From positions 1 to 41,315 of the forward strand of contig JAFXXI010000004.1 in assembly GCA_017542345.1 (NCBI GenBank): a DNA stretch of 41,315 nucleotides. The letters are read 5' to 3'. Under the pieces are notes generated by a model. The model saw only the letters and a program-made list of their open reading frames with translations, was not told where the DNA came from and made no database searches. The position numbers and the translations under genes were made by a program. Positions within the stretch are counted from its first letter, which is position 1. Every line of letters starts with the position of its first letter. Source of the stretch: Bacteroidales bacterium. Lineage in GTDB: Bacteria > Bacteroidota > Bacteroidia > Bacteroidales > P3. Shown here one piece after another: positions 24,151 to 32,212 of this stretch.

Positions 24151-27100
24151 ATGCAACCACAGAAGGACATACTACAGGCGCTCGACGCCTTCATCCGGAA
24201 GTACTACAAGAACCTCCTGATCCGGGGCGTGTTGTACGCTGTCGGCATCGTCTTCACGCTTTTCCTCGCGGCCATCTTGCTGGAGCACTTCGGCTGGCTG
24301 CCGCCGGTCGCCAGGGGCATCGTTTTCTGGGTGGGCATCGCTGCGGTGGCTGCGGTGCTGGCGTGGTTCGTGGTACGCCCGCTGCTGAAAATGCAGGGCT
24401 TGGGCAAGCGCATCGGCCACGACGAAGCGGCGCGCATCATCGGCCGCCACTTCCCCGAAGTGAGCGACAAGCTGCTCAACCTGCTGCAGCTGATGGAAAG
24501 TCCCTCGCCGAGCACTAACGACCTGCTCCTTGCCGCCATCGAGCAGAAAACCGCCCAGCTGCGTCCCGTGCCGTTCCTCAACGCCATCAACCTCAAGGGC
24601 AACCACCGCTACCTGAAGTACGCCCTCCCGCCCCTTGTGGTCATTGCCTTGCTGCTGATCTTGGCCCCGCAGACGGTCACTGAGCCCTCCAAGCGCATCG
24701 TCAACTATACTACCACCTTCGAGCGTCCCGCTCCGTTCCGCTTCCGTGTGCTCAACCCCAGCCTCACGGCCATGCAGGGCGACGACTTCACCCTTGAGGT
24801 CGCCACCGAGGGCGAGGCTGTGCCGGCCGAGGTCTTCCTCCGCATCGAAGGACGCCGCTACCGCATGCAGGCCACCTCTCCGTCGCAGTTCTCCTTTGTC
24901 TTCCGTCAACTCAACCACACGCAGACATTCGCCCTCGAGGGCGGCGGCGTGACGTCGGAAGACTACACCCTCGAGGTGCTGCCCAACCCCGCCGTGCTTT
25001 CGTTCCGCATGGTCCTCTCCTACCCTGCATATACGGGCCGCGAAAGCGAGACTGTGGTGAATCTCGGCGATGCCGCCGTGCCCGAAGGCACCACCGTGCG
25101 CTGGCTCTTCCAGACACAGGATGCCGACAGCCTCCACTTCACGCTTCCCACTTCCCACATCTCGCTCGCCCCCGACGCCAACGGCCGCGTGGAGTTCTCG
25201 CGCCGCATCATGGAGACCACAGACTATTCCTTCTGCGTCAGCAAAGTTCATCATTCATCATTCATCGCTCATCATTCCTCCGACACGCTGCGCTACACGC
25301 TTTCCTCCATCGCCGACGCCGCCCCGATGATAGCTGTCGAGGAGCTCTTCGACTCGCTGCACCCCGACCGCCGCCTCTTCCGCGGACGCGTCAAGGACGA
25401 TTACGGCTTCTCACGGCTTGTTTTTATTCATCGCACCGCCAATCCCTCCGATACCACCCGAAATGCCGTCAGTGAGGCTGAAATAGGCCTTGGTGAAGGC
25501 GCCTCGCAGGAATTCTACTTCTCATTTAATACCGCCGAACTCACACTCGCCCCGGGCGATGTGCTCTCCTACTGGTTCGAGGTGTCAGACAATGACGCCA
25601 TTCACGGCCCTAAGACCACACACTCTGAGGTATTTGAAGTGAAGGTGCCCGACGAGGCAGCCCTAGATAGCCTGCTGAAGCAAAACCGCACCGATGTGCA
25701 TCAGAGTGCTGAGACTCAGATGAGCGAATTGCAGCGCCTGCAAGAGGAAATCACCGAGATGATGCGCCGCCTAGTGGACAAGAAGGAACTCAACTGGCAG
25801 GACAAGCAGGATCTGCAGCAGATTCAGGACAAGCAGATGCAAGTGCGCCAGATGATGCAGCAGATGCAACAGCAAATCCAGGAGAATAACCGCCTGGAGC
25901 AGAAATACCGCGAACAGAGCGAGCAGCTGATGGAGAAGCAGCGTGAGTTGGACCGCCTGATGAACGAGGTGATGGACGAGAAGATGAAAGAGACCATGGC
26001 CGAGATTGAGCGCATGATGCAGGAACTCGATAAGAAGAAGGTGCAGCAGCAGCTGGAACAGCTCAAGCTCGACAACGCCGAACTCGAACGCCAGCTCGAC
26101 CAGAATATCGAACTCATGAAGCGGCTGGAGATAGAGAAGAAGGTGGAGCAGACCATCCAGAAGATGGACCGTCTGGCCGAGGAACAGCGCGATCTGGGGC
26201 AGCAGACAGAGCAGGCCGACAAGAAGGATCGGGAAGGCCTCCAGCAGCGCCAGCAGGAGCTCAGCGGCCGTTTCCAGCAGCTGAAACAAGATATTGACCA
26301 GATAAAGCAGGACTACAAGGAGCTCGACCCCTCGACCGATTTCAAGGTGCCGCAGGAGCTCGAACAGCAGGTGGAGCAGCACCAGCAGGAAGCCCAGCAG
26401 AGCCTGCAGAAGGGCAAGAACAAGGATGCCGGCAAGCAGCAGAAGCAGGCGGCCGATGAAATGGATCAGCTCAGCGAGGCCCTGGCTGAAGCACAGGTCG
26501 ACGCCGAGCAGCAGGACATGGCCGAAGACGCCGAGCAGGTACGTCAGCTGCTGAAGAACCTCGTGCAGCTCTCCTTCAACCAGGAGGAGCTCATCGCCGA
26601 GGTCAACAACACCTACATCCAGGATCCCAAGTACCAGACCGTCATCACGCGCCAAAACCGCGTCAAGGACGACTTCCGCAGCGTCGAGGACTCGCTGCGG
26701 GCTATGGCCAAACGACAGCTGCAGGTGGCTACTGCCATTACCAAGGAGGTGGGCGAGGTGAATAGCGCCACCACACGCTCGCTCAACGAGCTGCTGAATA
26801 TGAACCAGACCTTCTACGGCAACTACAAGAACTCGCAGGCGGCCCGCTCGATGCAATACAGCATGACTTCGCTCAACAACCTGGCCCTTGTGCTGGCCGA
26901 GAGCCTCGACCAGATGCAGAACCAGATGCGGCAGAATGCACAGAAGAAAAAGAACGGACAATGCAAAAACCCCAACAAGAGCAACAGCCAGTGCAGCAAG
27001 CCTGGCAAGGGAAAGCCGTCGCCTAAGTCGATGCGTCAGATGCAGCAGGAACTCAACAAGCAGATGGAGGCGCTCAAAAAACAGCTCGACAAGCAGGGCA

Positions 27101-27570
27101 ATAAGCCCGATGGACGCCACAAGATAGGGCAGGGGCAGCAGATGAGCGAGGAATTCGCCCGCATGGCGGCCCAGCAGGAGCTGATCCGCCGCATGATGCA
27201 GGAGTACGGCCAAGAGCTCAAGGAGGGCGACGCCGGCAACAGCAAACTGGCCCGCGAGATAGACCAGATGATGCGCCAGATGGAGCAGACCGAGACAGAC
27301 CTCGTCAACCGCACCATCACCCGCCAGACCATCCAGCGCCAGCAACAGATCATGACCCGCTTGCTGGAGCACGAACGCGCCGAAATGCAGCGTGAGAAGG
27401 AGGAGCGTCGCGAGAGCCACGAGGCTGGCGAACTCTATAGCCAACCCACCCCGGCCGAGCTCGAGAAGTACAATCGGCAGCTGCAACCCGCCACCGACCA
27501 GTTGCGCACCGTACCGCCTTCATTGTCGCCGTTCTACCGCGACAAAGTCAACGATTATTTCTATAAATAA
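24151..27570 (+). CDS. DUF4175 family large membrane/coiled-coil protein
   Basis: 1139 residues from the ATG at 24151; an upstream ATG at 24112 precedes the promoter. Two transmembrane helices lie at about 27-47 and 55-75, and a third hydrophobic stretch is near 158-172. A beta-rich, probably periplasmic region runs to about 510. Then comes roughly 550 residues of Gln/Glu/Lys/Met-rich coiled coil (QQMQQQIQENNRLEQKYREQ), a basic Asn/Lys/Pro segment near 930-960, and a terminal helix. This is the layout of DUF4175, a Bacteroidota family of unknown role. A 35-bp run of 7-base repeats inside the gene (25247-25281) encodes an odd His/Ser-rich insert. The order DUF4175, RsbW-like ATPase, ybeY, mnmG is also familiar from other Bacteroidales. 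Confidence 0.88.
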   Translation: MQPQKDILQALDAFIRKYYKNLLIRGVLYAVGIVFTLFLAAILLEHFGWLPPVARGIVFWVGIAAVAAVLAWFVVRPLLKMQGLGKRIGHDEAARIIGRHFPEVSDKLLNLLQLMESPSPSTNDLLLAAIEQKTAQLRPVPFLNAINLKGNHRYLKYALPPLVVIALLLILAPQTVTEPSKRIVNYTTTFERPAPFRFRVLNPSLTAMQGDDFTLEVATEGEAVPAEVFLRIEGRRYRMQATSPSQFSFVFRQLNHTQTFALEGGGVTSEDYTLEVLPNPAVLSFRMVLSYPAYTGRESETVVNLGDAAVPEGTTVRWLFQTQDADSLHFTLPTSHISLAPDANGRVEFSRRIMETTDYSFCVSKVHHSSFIAHHSSDTLRYTLSSIADAAPMIAVEELFDSLHPDRRLFRGRVKDDYGFSRLVFIHRTANPSDTTRNAVSEAEIGLGEGASQEFYFSFNTAELTLAPGDVLSYWFEVSDNDAIHGPKTTHSEVFEVKVPDEAALDSLLKQNRTDVHQSAETQMSELQRLQEEITEMMRRLVDKKELNWQDKQDLQQIQDKQMQVRQMMQQMQQQIQENNRLEQKYREQSEQLMEKQRELDRLMNEVMDEKMKETMAEIERMMQELDKKKVQQQLEQLKLDNAELERQLDQNIELMKRLEIEKKVEQTIQKMDRLAEEQRDLGQQTEQADKKDREGLQQRQQELSGRFQQLKQDIDQIKQDYKELDPSTDFKVPQELEQQVEQHQQEAQQSLQKGKNKDAGKQQKQAADEMDQLSEALAEAQVDAEQQDMAEDAEQVRQLLKNLVQLSFNQEELIAEVNNTYIQDPKYQTVITRQNRVKDDFRSVEDSLRAMAKRQLQVATAITKEVGEVNSATTRSLNELLNMNQTFYGNYKNSQAARSMQYSMTSLNNLALVLAESLDQMQNQMRQNAQKKKNGQCKNPNKSNSQCSKPGKGKPSPKSMRQMQQELNKQMEALKKQLDKQGNKPDGRHKIGQGQQMSEEFARMAAQQELIRRMMQEYGQELKEGDAGNSKLAREIDQMMRQMEQTETDLVNRTITRQTIQRQQQIMTRLLEHERAEMQREKEERRESHEAGELYSQPTPAELEKYNRQLQPATDQLRTVPPSLSPFYRDKVNDYFYK
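25247..25281 (+). repeat. 7-base repeat run inside the DUF4175 gene
   Basis: TTCATCA, TTCATCA, TTCATCG, CTCATCA, TTCCTCC in tandem, encoding part of SKVHHSSFIAHHSSDTL near residue 370. Seven is not a multiple of three, so gain or loss of one unit would shift the frame. Confidence 0.75.
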
Positions 27571-27626
27571 CAGGTCTGATTTATTAACAATTTTTGTATT
27601 TTCCTACTGGCTAAGGATTATTTTTG

Positions 27627-27634
27627 TATATTTG
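27627..27634 (+). promoter_or_regulatory. -7 box TATATTTG of the RsbW-like gene
   Basis: TAnnTTTG match 25 bases before the ATG at 27659; the 88-bp gap after DUF4175 thus has its own promoter. Confidence 0.65.
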
Positions 27635-27658
27635 CTGCGGAATACAAACCCCGAAGAG

Positions 27659-28114
27659 ATGAAGGAAACGCTTATAATACAGTCAGATATGTCTAATTTG
27701 CCGATGGTTGAGGAGCGTCTGTTCCACTTCTGCCGCGAGTGCAACGTAGGCAATTACTATTCGACGGTCTCCTTCGCGGCCGTGCAGGCGGTGAAGAACG
27801 CCATCGTACATGGCAACCATGAAGAGGCTGACAAGAAGGTGTCGCTCGAATTCGGCACCTGCCGCGGAGGTCTCTATGTTGAGGTGACTGACGAGGGCGA
27901 GGGGTTTGACTACGCACGTTACGGTCAGCTGCCTTCGGATGACGAGAAGTGCGGCGAGGGTATCTTTGTGATGAAGTCGCTCGCTGACTGCATGACCTTC
28001 TCGGATGGTGGACGACAGGTACGCCTCGAGTTCGCGGTCAACGGTATCGACCCCGCCGACGCTCTGGAGAGGGTCTCTGTTCTTCAGGCCCATTTCGCCC
28101 TGGTGGCGGCGTGA
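27659..28114 (+). CDS. RsbW/SpoIIAB-like ATP-binding protein
   Basis: 151 residues, a single HATPase_c_2 (GHKL) domain as in anti-sigma factor kinases of partner-switching systems. The N box reads FAAVQAVKNAIVHGN, the G1 box VTDEGEGFDY and the G2 box CGEGIFVMKSL. The general-base Glu of the N box, usually EAxxNA, is Gln43 here (codon CAG), so kinase activity may be reduced or absent while ATP binding by Asn47 stays possible. No STAS or PP2C partner gene is nearby. The target is unknown. The start is fixed by the -7 box; frame-open codons upstream belong to DUF4175 in another frame. Confidence 0.8.
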   Translation: MKETLIIQSDMSNLPMVEERLFHFCRECNVGNYYSTVSFAAVQAVKNAIVHGNHEEADKKVSLEFGTCRGGLYVEVTDEGEGFDYARYGQLPSDDEKCGEGIFVMKSLADCMTFSDGGRQVRLEFAVNGIDPADALERVSVLQAHFALVAA

Positions 28115-28248
28115 CCCGATTCCTCGTTTTCCTCCGTTTGCCGTGTACAATGATGCCGGTGGACGCGAAATGCGGGCTGCATTTTGAGGAATAGATTCTG
28201 GAATAGTTCAGTTATAAGACTGGAAATCAATAATATAAATGCAATTCA

Positions 28249-28692
28249 ATGGCTATCCGTTTCGCTATACAATCTGTGGATTTTGAGCTCCCAGAGGAGC
28301 AAAAAATCAGAAAATGGATTGCCGAGGTAATTGTGCGACGCGGAATGACGGTGGGCAATATCAACTACCTTTTTTGCGACGATGAGCATGAGCTCGAAGC
28401 CAACCGACGTTATCTTGATCACGACACCTACACTGACATCATTACTTTCGACTATGTGGCCGGCAACCTTATCTCGGGAGACATCATGATTAGCGTCGAG
28501 AGGGTAGAGGAGAATGCGGAAAAGTTGAACGTTTCGTTTGAGCAGGAGTTGCGACGCGTCATCATCCATGGGGTGCTGCACCTGCTTGGGCAGGGTGATA
28601 AGAGTGAGGGGGAAGCCGTTGAGATGCGTCGCCAGGAGGAGGAAGCATTGAAGCTGTGGGATGAGATGTTTCGCGTGGAACGAGAAGTGTAA
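28249..28692 (+). CDS. ybeY: Endoribonuclease YbeY
   Basis: Zinc-dependent RNase for 16S rRNA 3'-end maturation and ribosome quality control. 147 residues starting MAIRFAIQ. The metal motif is HGVLHLLGQGD: His107 and His111 are kept, and the third ligand, usually His, is Asp117. I recall Asp at this spot in other Bacteroidota YbeY, so it is probably lineage-typical rather than a defect. The strand DIITFDYVAGNLISGDIMIS is also conserved. A parS-like 16-mer lies within its last codons. mnmG begins 12 bp downstream. Confidence 0.93.
   Translation: MAIRFAIQSVDFELPEEQKIRKWIAEVIVRRGMTVGNINYLFCDDEHELEANRRYLDHDTYTDIITFDYVAGNLISGDIMISVERVEENAEKLNVSFEQELRRVIIHGVLHLLGQGDKSEGEAVEMRRQEEEALKLWDEMFRVEREV
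28667..28682. other. parS-like site, TGTTTCGCGTGGAACG
   Basis: Differs from the site at 12378 only in the last base. It lies inside ybeY (codons for MFRVER), so coding pressure could explain it in part. Confidence 0.4.
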
Positions 28693-28704
28693 ATACCATG
28701 TTCT

Positions 28705-30585
28705 ATGACATTTGATGAATATGATATTGTGGTTGTGGGGGCTGGTCATGCCGGCGCTGAGGCCGCTGCCGCTGCCGCCAAGCTTGGCGCCCGGGTGCTG
28801 CTGGTCACACAGATGCTCGACAATATCTGTCAGATGTCGTGCAACCCGGCCATGGGAGGTGTGGCCAAGGGACAAATCGTACGCGAGATTGACGCCCTCG
28901 GCGGCTGGTCGGGCATCGTGACCGACCGCTCGGCTATCCAATTCCGCATGCTTAACCTTTCCAAAGGACCAGCCATGTGGAGTCCTCGTGCACAGTGCGA
29001 CCGGATGATGTTCTCGCTTAATTGGCGTCAGGTGCTCGAGTCTATCCCGGGCCTTTCGCTGTGGCAGGATGAGGTGACAGGGTTGACCTTCGACGGCAAT
29101 GCCGTGTCGGGGGTCCTGACCCGCATGGGACACCGCATCCCGGCGCGCGCGGTAGTGCTCACCAGTGGCACTTTCCTAAACGGAAAAATCTTCATCGGCG
29201 AGGACACATGGCGCGGTGGCAGGGTGGGGGAGAGCCCGGCAGAGGGATTGAGTGACCAACTGCGCGAGGCAGGCTTCGAAGTGGAACGCCTGAAGACGGG
29301 CACCCCAGTCCGTGTCGACGGACGGACGATCGATTTCTCCAAGCTGGTGGAACAGCCGGGCGACGAACATCCATCCAAGTTCTCGTTCTCGGATACACTT
29401 CCGTTGACCACCCAACGCTCATGCTATCTGGCTAATACCAATCTTCATACCCACGAAATCCTGCGCAAGGGGTTCGAGCGGTCGCCGCTGTTCACAGGTC
29501 GCATCCAGGGCCGCGGACCACGCTACTGTCCCTCGATTGAGGATAAGATTGACCGCTTTTCGGACAAGGATCACCACCAACTCTTCGTGGAGCCGGAGGG
29601 TTGGCGTTCGCAGAGTTACTACCTCAACGGCTTCTCTTCTTCGCTACCCTTCGAGGTGCAGTTGGAGGCGTTGCACAGCATCGCGGGTTTCGAACAGGCA
29701 CAGGTGTTTAAGCCTGGGTATGCGATAGAGTATGACTATTTTCCCCCGACACAATTATATTATACCCTTGAGACCAAGAGGGTGGAGAATCTCTATTTCG
29801 CGGGTCAGGTGAATGGGACAACGGGCTACGAGGAAGCGGCGTGCCAGGGTTTGATGGCCGGTGTCAATGCTGCACTGAAACTCAAAGGCAAGTCGGCATT
29901 TGTGCTGAGTCGCTCGCAGGCCTATATCGGCGTGCTGATTGACGACTTGGTGACCAAAGGAGTGGACGAGCCGTACAGGATGTTCACCTCGCGTGCGGAA
30001 TACCGTATCTTGCTCCGACAGGACAATGCCGACCAGCGGTTGACCCCGCTGGGCTATGCTTTGGGGTTGGCCGATGAAAGCCGGATGCGTCGGGTGGAAC
30101 AGAAAGTGGAACAGATTGAGCTATTGTCAAAGTCGGTGGAGGATGCACAGGTGTATCCCACGGAAGAGGCCAACCAATGGCTGGCTGCCCATGACTCGGC
30201 GCCCATTGCTCAACGCGTGAGCATGGCGTCGTTGCTGTTGCGTCCGGAGCTGTCCATTGAGGGGCTTCTGGAGATGGATGATGCTGTAGCTGGTGTTGCG
30301 GATAAGGTGCCGGAGCCGATGCGCAGCGAGGTGTTGCAGGAGGTGGAGACTTCCATCAAGTACCATCATTATATCGACAAGGAACAGGAGGTGGCGGGAC
30401 GAATACAGAAATTCGAGAACATCTCCTTGCCGATGGATTACGACTATTTCGCTCTTGCCGCCCTCAGCTATGAGTCGCGCGAGAAGCTTAATCGGTACCG
30501 CCCGGCCACTATCGGACAGGCGTCGCGCATCAGCGGTATCTCTCCGGCGGACATTTCCGTGCTGTTGGTGACCTTTGCCAAGTAA
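28705..30585 (+). CDS. mnmG: tRNA uridine-5-carboxymethylaminomethyl(34) synthesis protein
   Basis: FAD protein that, with MnmE, installs the cmnm5 group on wobble U34 of several tRNAs, including the tRNA-Lys(TTT) species encoded at 32 kb. 626 residues. The FAD loop is VVVGAGHAGAEAAAAAAKLG near the start. Next come QMSCNPAMGGVAKGQIVREI and two further family blocks, GTFLNGKIFIGE and QVNGTTGYEEAACQGLMAG. The C-terminal helical domain (KYHHYIDKEQEVAGRI) binds MnmE. mnmG, once gidA, is often near replication origins. A bidirectional terminator follows. Confidence 0.97.
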   Translation: MTFDEYDIVVVGAGHAGAEAAAAAAKLGARVLLVTQMLDNICQMSCNPAMGGVAKGQIVREIDALGGWSGIVTDRSAIQFRMLNLSKGPAMWSPRAQCDRMMFSLNWRQVLESIPGLSLWQDEVTGLTFDGNAVSGVLTRMGHRIPARAVVLTSGTFLNGKIFIGEDTWRGGRVGESPAEGLSDQLREAGFEVERLKTGTPVRVDGRTIDFSKLVEQPGDEHPSKFSFSDTLPLTTQRSCYLANTNLHTHEILRKGFERSPLFTGRIQGRGPRYCPSIEDKIDRFSDKDHHQLFVEPEGWRSQSYYLNGFSSSLPFEVQLEALHSIAGFEQAQVFKPGYAIEYDYFPPTQLYYTLETKRVENLYFAGQVNGTTGYEEAACQGLMAGVNAALKLKGKSAFVLSRSQAYIGVLIDDLVTKGVDEPYRMFTSRAEYRILLRQDNADQRLTPLGYALGLADESRMRRVEQKVEQIELLSKSVEDAQVYPTEEANQWLAAHDSAPIAQRVSMASLLLRPELSIEGLLEMDDAVAGVADKVPEPMRSEVLQEVETSIKYHHYIDKEQEVAGRIQKFENISLPMDYDYFALAALSYESREKLNRYRPATIGQASRISGISPADISVLLVTFAK

Positions 30586-30594
30586 CAATATAGC

Positions 30595-30626
30595 AGCCCC
30601 GTTGTTTCACACGAAACAACGGGGCT
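30595..30626. terminator. Bidirectional terminator between mnmG and the WbqC-like gene
   Basis: A perfect 14-bp stem AGCCCCGTTGTTTC with loop ACAC, then ATTTTATTT on the plus side and A/T-rich on the other. It sits 10 bases after the mnmG stop and 22 before the opposite stop. Its centre TGTTTCACACGAAACA also resembles parS at 14 of 16 bases. Confidence 0.88.
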
Positions 30627-30647
30627 ATTTTATTTATTCCATGATAT

Positions 30648-31268
30648 TTAAGTCAGCTTATTCAGGTAATCTTTTGCCTCGGGACCGAGGTTGAAGAGCA
30701 AGTCCAGTATGCTGAGGTTGGGCGCAAAGGGTTGACGGTCTGGAAATACCTGATAGTATGATGTAAAGCTGTCAGTAGGGTAGGGTATTTTGGGCGAGAA
30801 AACCTGCCGGAAATCACTCAGGGGCTCAGTACAGATTTCTCCCGGAGCAACCCACTCGGTGGTGGCCGATATAGTGCAGTCGAGTTTTAGCCGGCCGATG
30901 AGCCACAGGAGGATGTCCTGGTTGAGTTCGGTCAAATAATGATAGGGGTGTAGAAGTAGCGATTCGATATCATCTTTGTAATAAAGATAGTAGGGGGAGG
31001 CTGCATAAGCGGCGGCGAGGGTGCGCAGGTGAATGACATTCCAGCGGTCGCGGTAGTCGATGGCGACTTCTTCGGTACGGCTGTGGTTGTCGCGCAGCAC
31101 TGGCACGGTGAGGCTTCGCACACCGTTGGCGGTCATGATATTCATCCGGTTGCGATAGGTCTGCTTCGGGAATGTTTCCTTGACCTCAATCAAAATCTCA
31201 CGGTGTCGCCCCAGGGCGGCAATATAGGCAATGGGTGGGAAATAAGCGGTGCCGAAAAGCGCTTTCAT
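30648..31268 (-). CDS. WbqC-like family protein
   Basis: 206 residues, cytoplasmic. The segments FGTAYFPPIAYIAAL, KQTYRNRMNIMTANGVRSLTVPV and YRDRWNVIHLRTLAAAYAASPYY match the WbqC-like family, named from an O-antigen cluster and of unproven function. In Bacteroidota it is commonly a lone housekeeping-like gene, as here. Its start overlaps the stop of the upstream small gene as ATGA, so they share a message and promoter (31766-31735). Confidence 0.85.
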   Translation of the reverse strand: MKALFGTAYFPPIAYIAALGRHREILIEVKETFPKQTYRNRMNIMTANGVRSLTVPVLRDNHSRTEEVAIDYRDRWNVIHLRTLAAAYAASPYYLYYKDDIESLLLHPYHYLTELNQDILLWLIGRLKLDCTISATTEWVAPGEICTEPLSDFRQVFSPKIPYPTDSFTSYYQVFPDRQPFAPNLSILDLLFNLGPEAKDYLNKLT

Positions 31269-31678
31269 TGGCCGATGATGACGGACATAAGCTCAGTGTC
31301 GTCGAAGTAGAAGTCGATGTTGCCTTCAGGGAAGCTTACGCGACGTTCGCCCCAGTCCTCCTCGTCCACATCCTGCTCGGTGAATTTGTTCTTCACCATC
31401 AGCGCAACAATCTCGCGTTCATCCATTTCGAACACATGCTCTCCGAAGAGGGTGCAGTCTTCGTTGCATACGTCGATGCACGCCAATATAGGGTTGTCGC
31501 CCTCGCAGAAGAGCGTCAGCCCCTCATCGTTGTAGCGCAGCACAGTGGTGCTCTCGTCGGCAGCGTTGTCAATGTTCTCCACCTCGTCGGCAGTACCCAT
31601 CAGTTTCACCACATCTTCCACCGGCATTCCGAATTCTAAGTCGCCTAGACCCTTTTTTATCTTGACTGTTAAATCCAT
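31265..31678 (-). CDS. Conserved small acidic protein of unknown function
   Basis: 137 residues, strongly acidic, no signal or membrane segment. It opens MDLTVKIKKGLGDLEFGMPV, and the LEFGMPVEDVVKLMG segment resembles the first motif of small cystatin-like or SmpA-like folds in form only. The C-terminus VSFPEGNIDFYFDDTELMSV looks beta-rich. I do not recognise a named family. Translational coupling to the WbqC-like gene suggests a joint role. It has a good promoter with a ~50-base leader. Confidence 0.75.
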   Translation of the reverse strand: MDLTVKIKKGLGDLEFGMPVEDVVKLMGTADEVENIDNAADESTTVLRYNDEGLTLFCEGDNPILACIDVCNEDCTLFGEHVFEMDEREIVALMVKNKFTEQDVDEEDWGERRVSFPEGNIDFYFDDTELMSVIIGQ

Positions 31679-31734
31679 GATATTGATATTTTTATACGTT
31701 TTTGTTGATGTTTTTTGTCTTTCTTTGACCTCAA

Positions 31735-31766
31735 CAAATATACGACATTTTTTTTATATGGCCAAA
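31735..31766 (-). promoter_or_regulatory. Promoter of the small acidic protein-WbqC operon
   Basis: On the minus strand TTTG (31766-31763), a 20-bp spacer and TATATTTG (31742-31735): an exact consensus match. Confidence 0.8.
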
Positions 31767-31897
31767 TTTTTCTTTTACAAAGCAATCTGACAACCCGCAA
31801 AAACAGCCTGAAAGTCCATATTTCATGTTCTTTTTGCAATGGTTTTACTGGTTTCCTGACCCATTTGAGGTTTGTACTATATGTTTGATAATCATAT

Positions 31898-31920
31898 TTC
31901 TGCAATGGCGAATTGCAGAA
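31898..31920. repeat. 9-bp inverted repeat upstream of the tRNA genes
   Basis: TTCTGCAAT and ATTGCAGAA around GGCGA, 15 bases before the tRNA -33 box. The 320-bp gene-free stretch 31679-32000 otherwise holds the two promoters and A/T-rich sequence. Confidence 0.5.
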
Positions 31921-31934
31921 GAGACAGAAAATAT

Positions 31935-31965
31935 TTTGTCCTTTTGTAAAAAAGTTGTACTTTTG
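31935..31965 (+). promoter_or_regulatory. Promoter of the tRNA-Lys pair
   Basis: TTTG at 31935-31938, a 19-bp spacer and TACTTTTG at 31958-31965; full consensus, 35 bases before the first tRNA. Confidence 0.8.
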
Positions 31966-32000
31966 CACACTCAATTTGTGGCAGAAAGCCGCTTTTTGAT

Positions 32001-32073
32001 GACTCAGTAGCTCAGTAGGTAGAGCACAACACTTTTAATGTTGGGGTCCTGGGTTCGAGCCCCAGCTGGGTCA
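32001..32073 (+). tRNA. tRNA-Lys (anticodon TTT), copy 1
   Basis: 73 bases with all arms: acceptor GACTCAG/CTGGGTC (one G-U), D arm GCTC...GAGC, anticodon arm CAACA-CTTTTAA-TGTTG with anticodon TTT, and T arm CTGGG-TTCGAGC-CCCAG. The discriminator is A. The genome reads CCG after it, so the 3' CCA must be completed enzymatically. mnmG, upstream, modifies the U34 of this type of tRNA. Confidence 0.97.
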
Positions 32074-32094
32074 CCGATAATGAGGTGAGTGACT

Positions 32095-32167
32095 GACTCA
32101 GTAGCTCAGCAGGTAGAGCACAACACTTTTAATGTTGGGGTCCTGGGTTCGAGCCCCAGCTGGGTCA
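32095..32167 (+). tRNA. tRNA-Lys (anticodon TTT), copy 2
   Basis: Same as copy 1 except one D-loop base (CAGC in place of CAGT). Here the discriminator A is followed by an encoded CCA (32168-32170). The spacer between copies is 21 bases. The pair ends at a Rho-independent terminator. Confidence 0.97.
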
Positions 32168-32183
32168 CCAACCAACAGTAAGG

Positions 32184-32210
32184 ACCGGAATGACAACTTC
32201 CGGTTTTTTT
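32184..32210 (+). terminator. Rho-independent terminator of the tRNA operon
   Basis: ACCGGAA and TTCCGGT form a 7-bp stem with a 7-base loop, followed by a run of T (32204-32210). The TPR gene's ATG is only two bases past the T run. Confidence 0.85.
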
Positions 32211-32212
32211 GT

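Noticed and set aside
25771..27486. A 571-codon Leu-rich open frame on the minus strand
   Set aside because: It mirrors the CAG-rich coiled-coil codons of DUF4175; reversed CAG gives CTG (Leu), which explains the false membrane-like look.
28249..28692. YbeY as an inactive enzyme because the third His is Asp
   Set aside because: Asp can ligate zinc and I recall it at this position in other Bacteroidota YbeY proteins, so it is probably normal.
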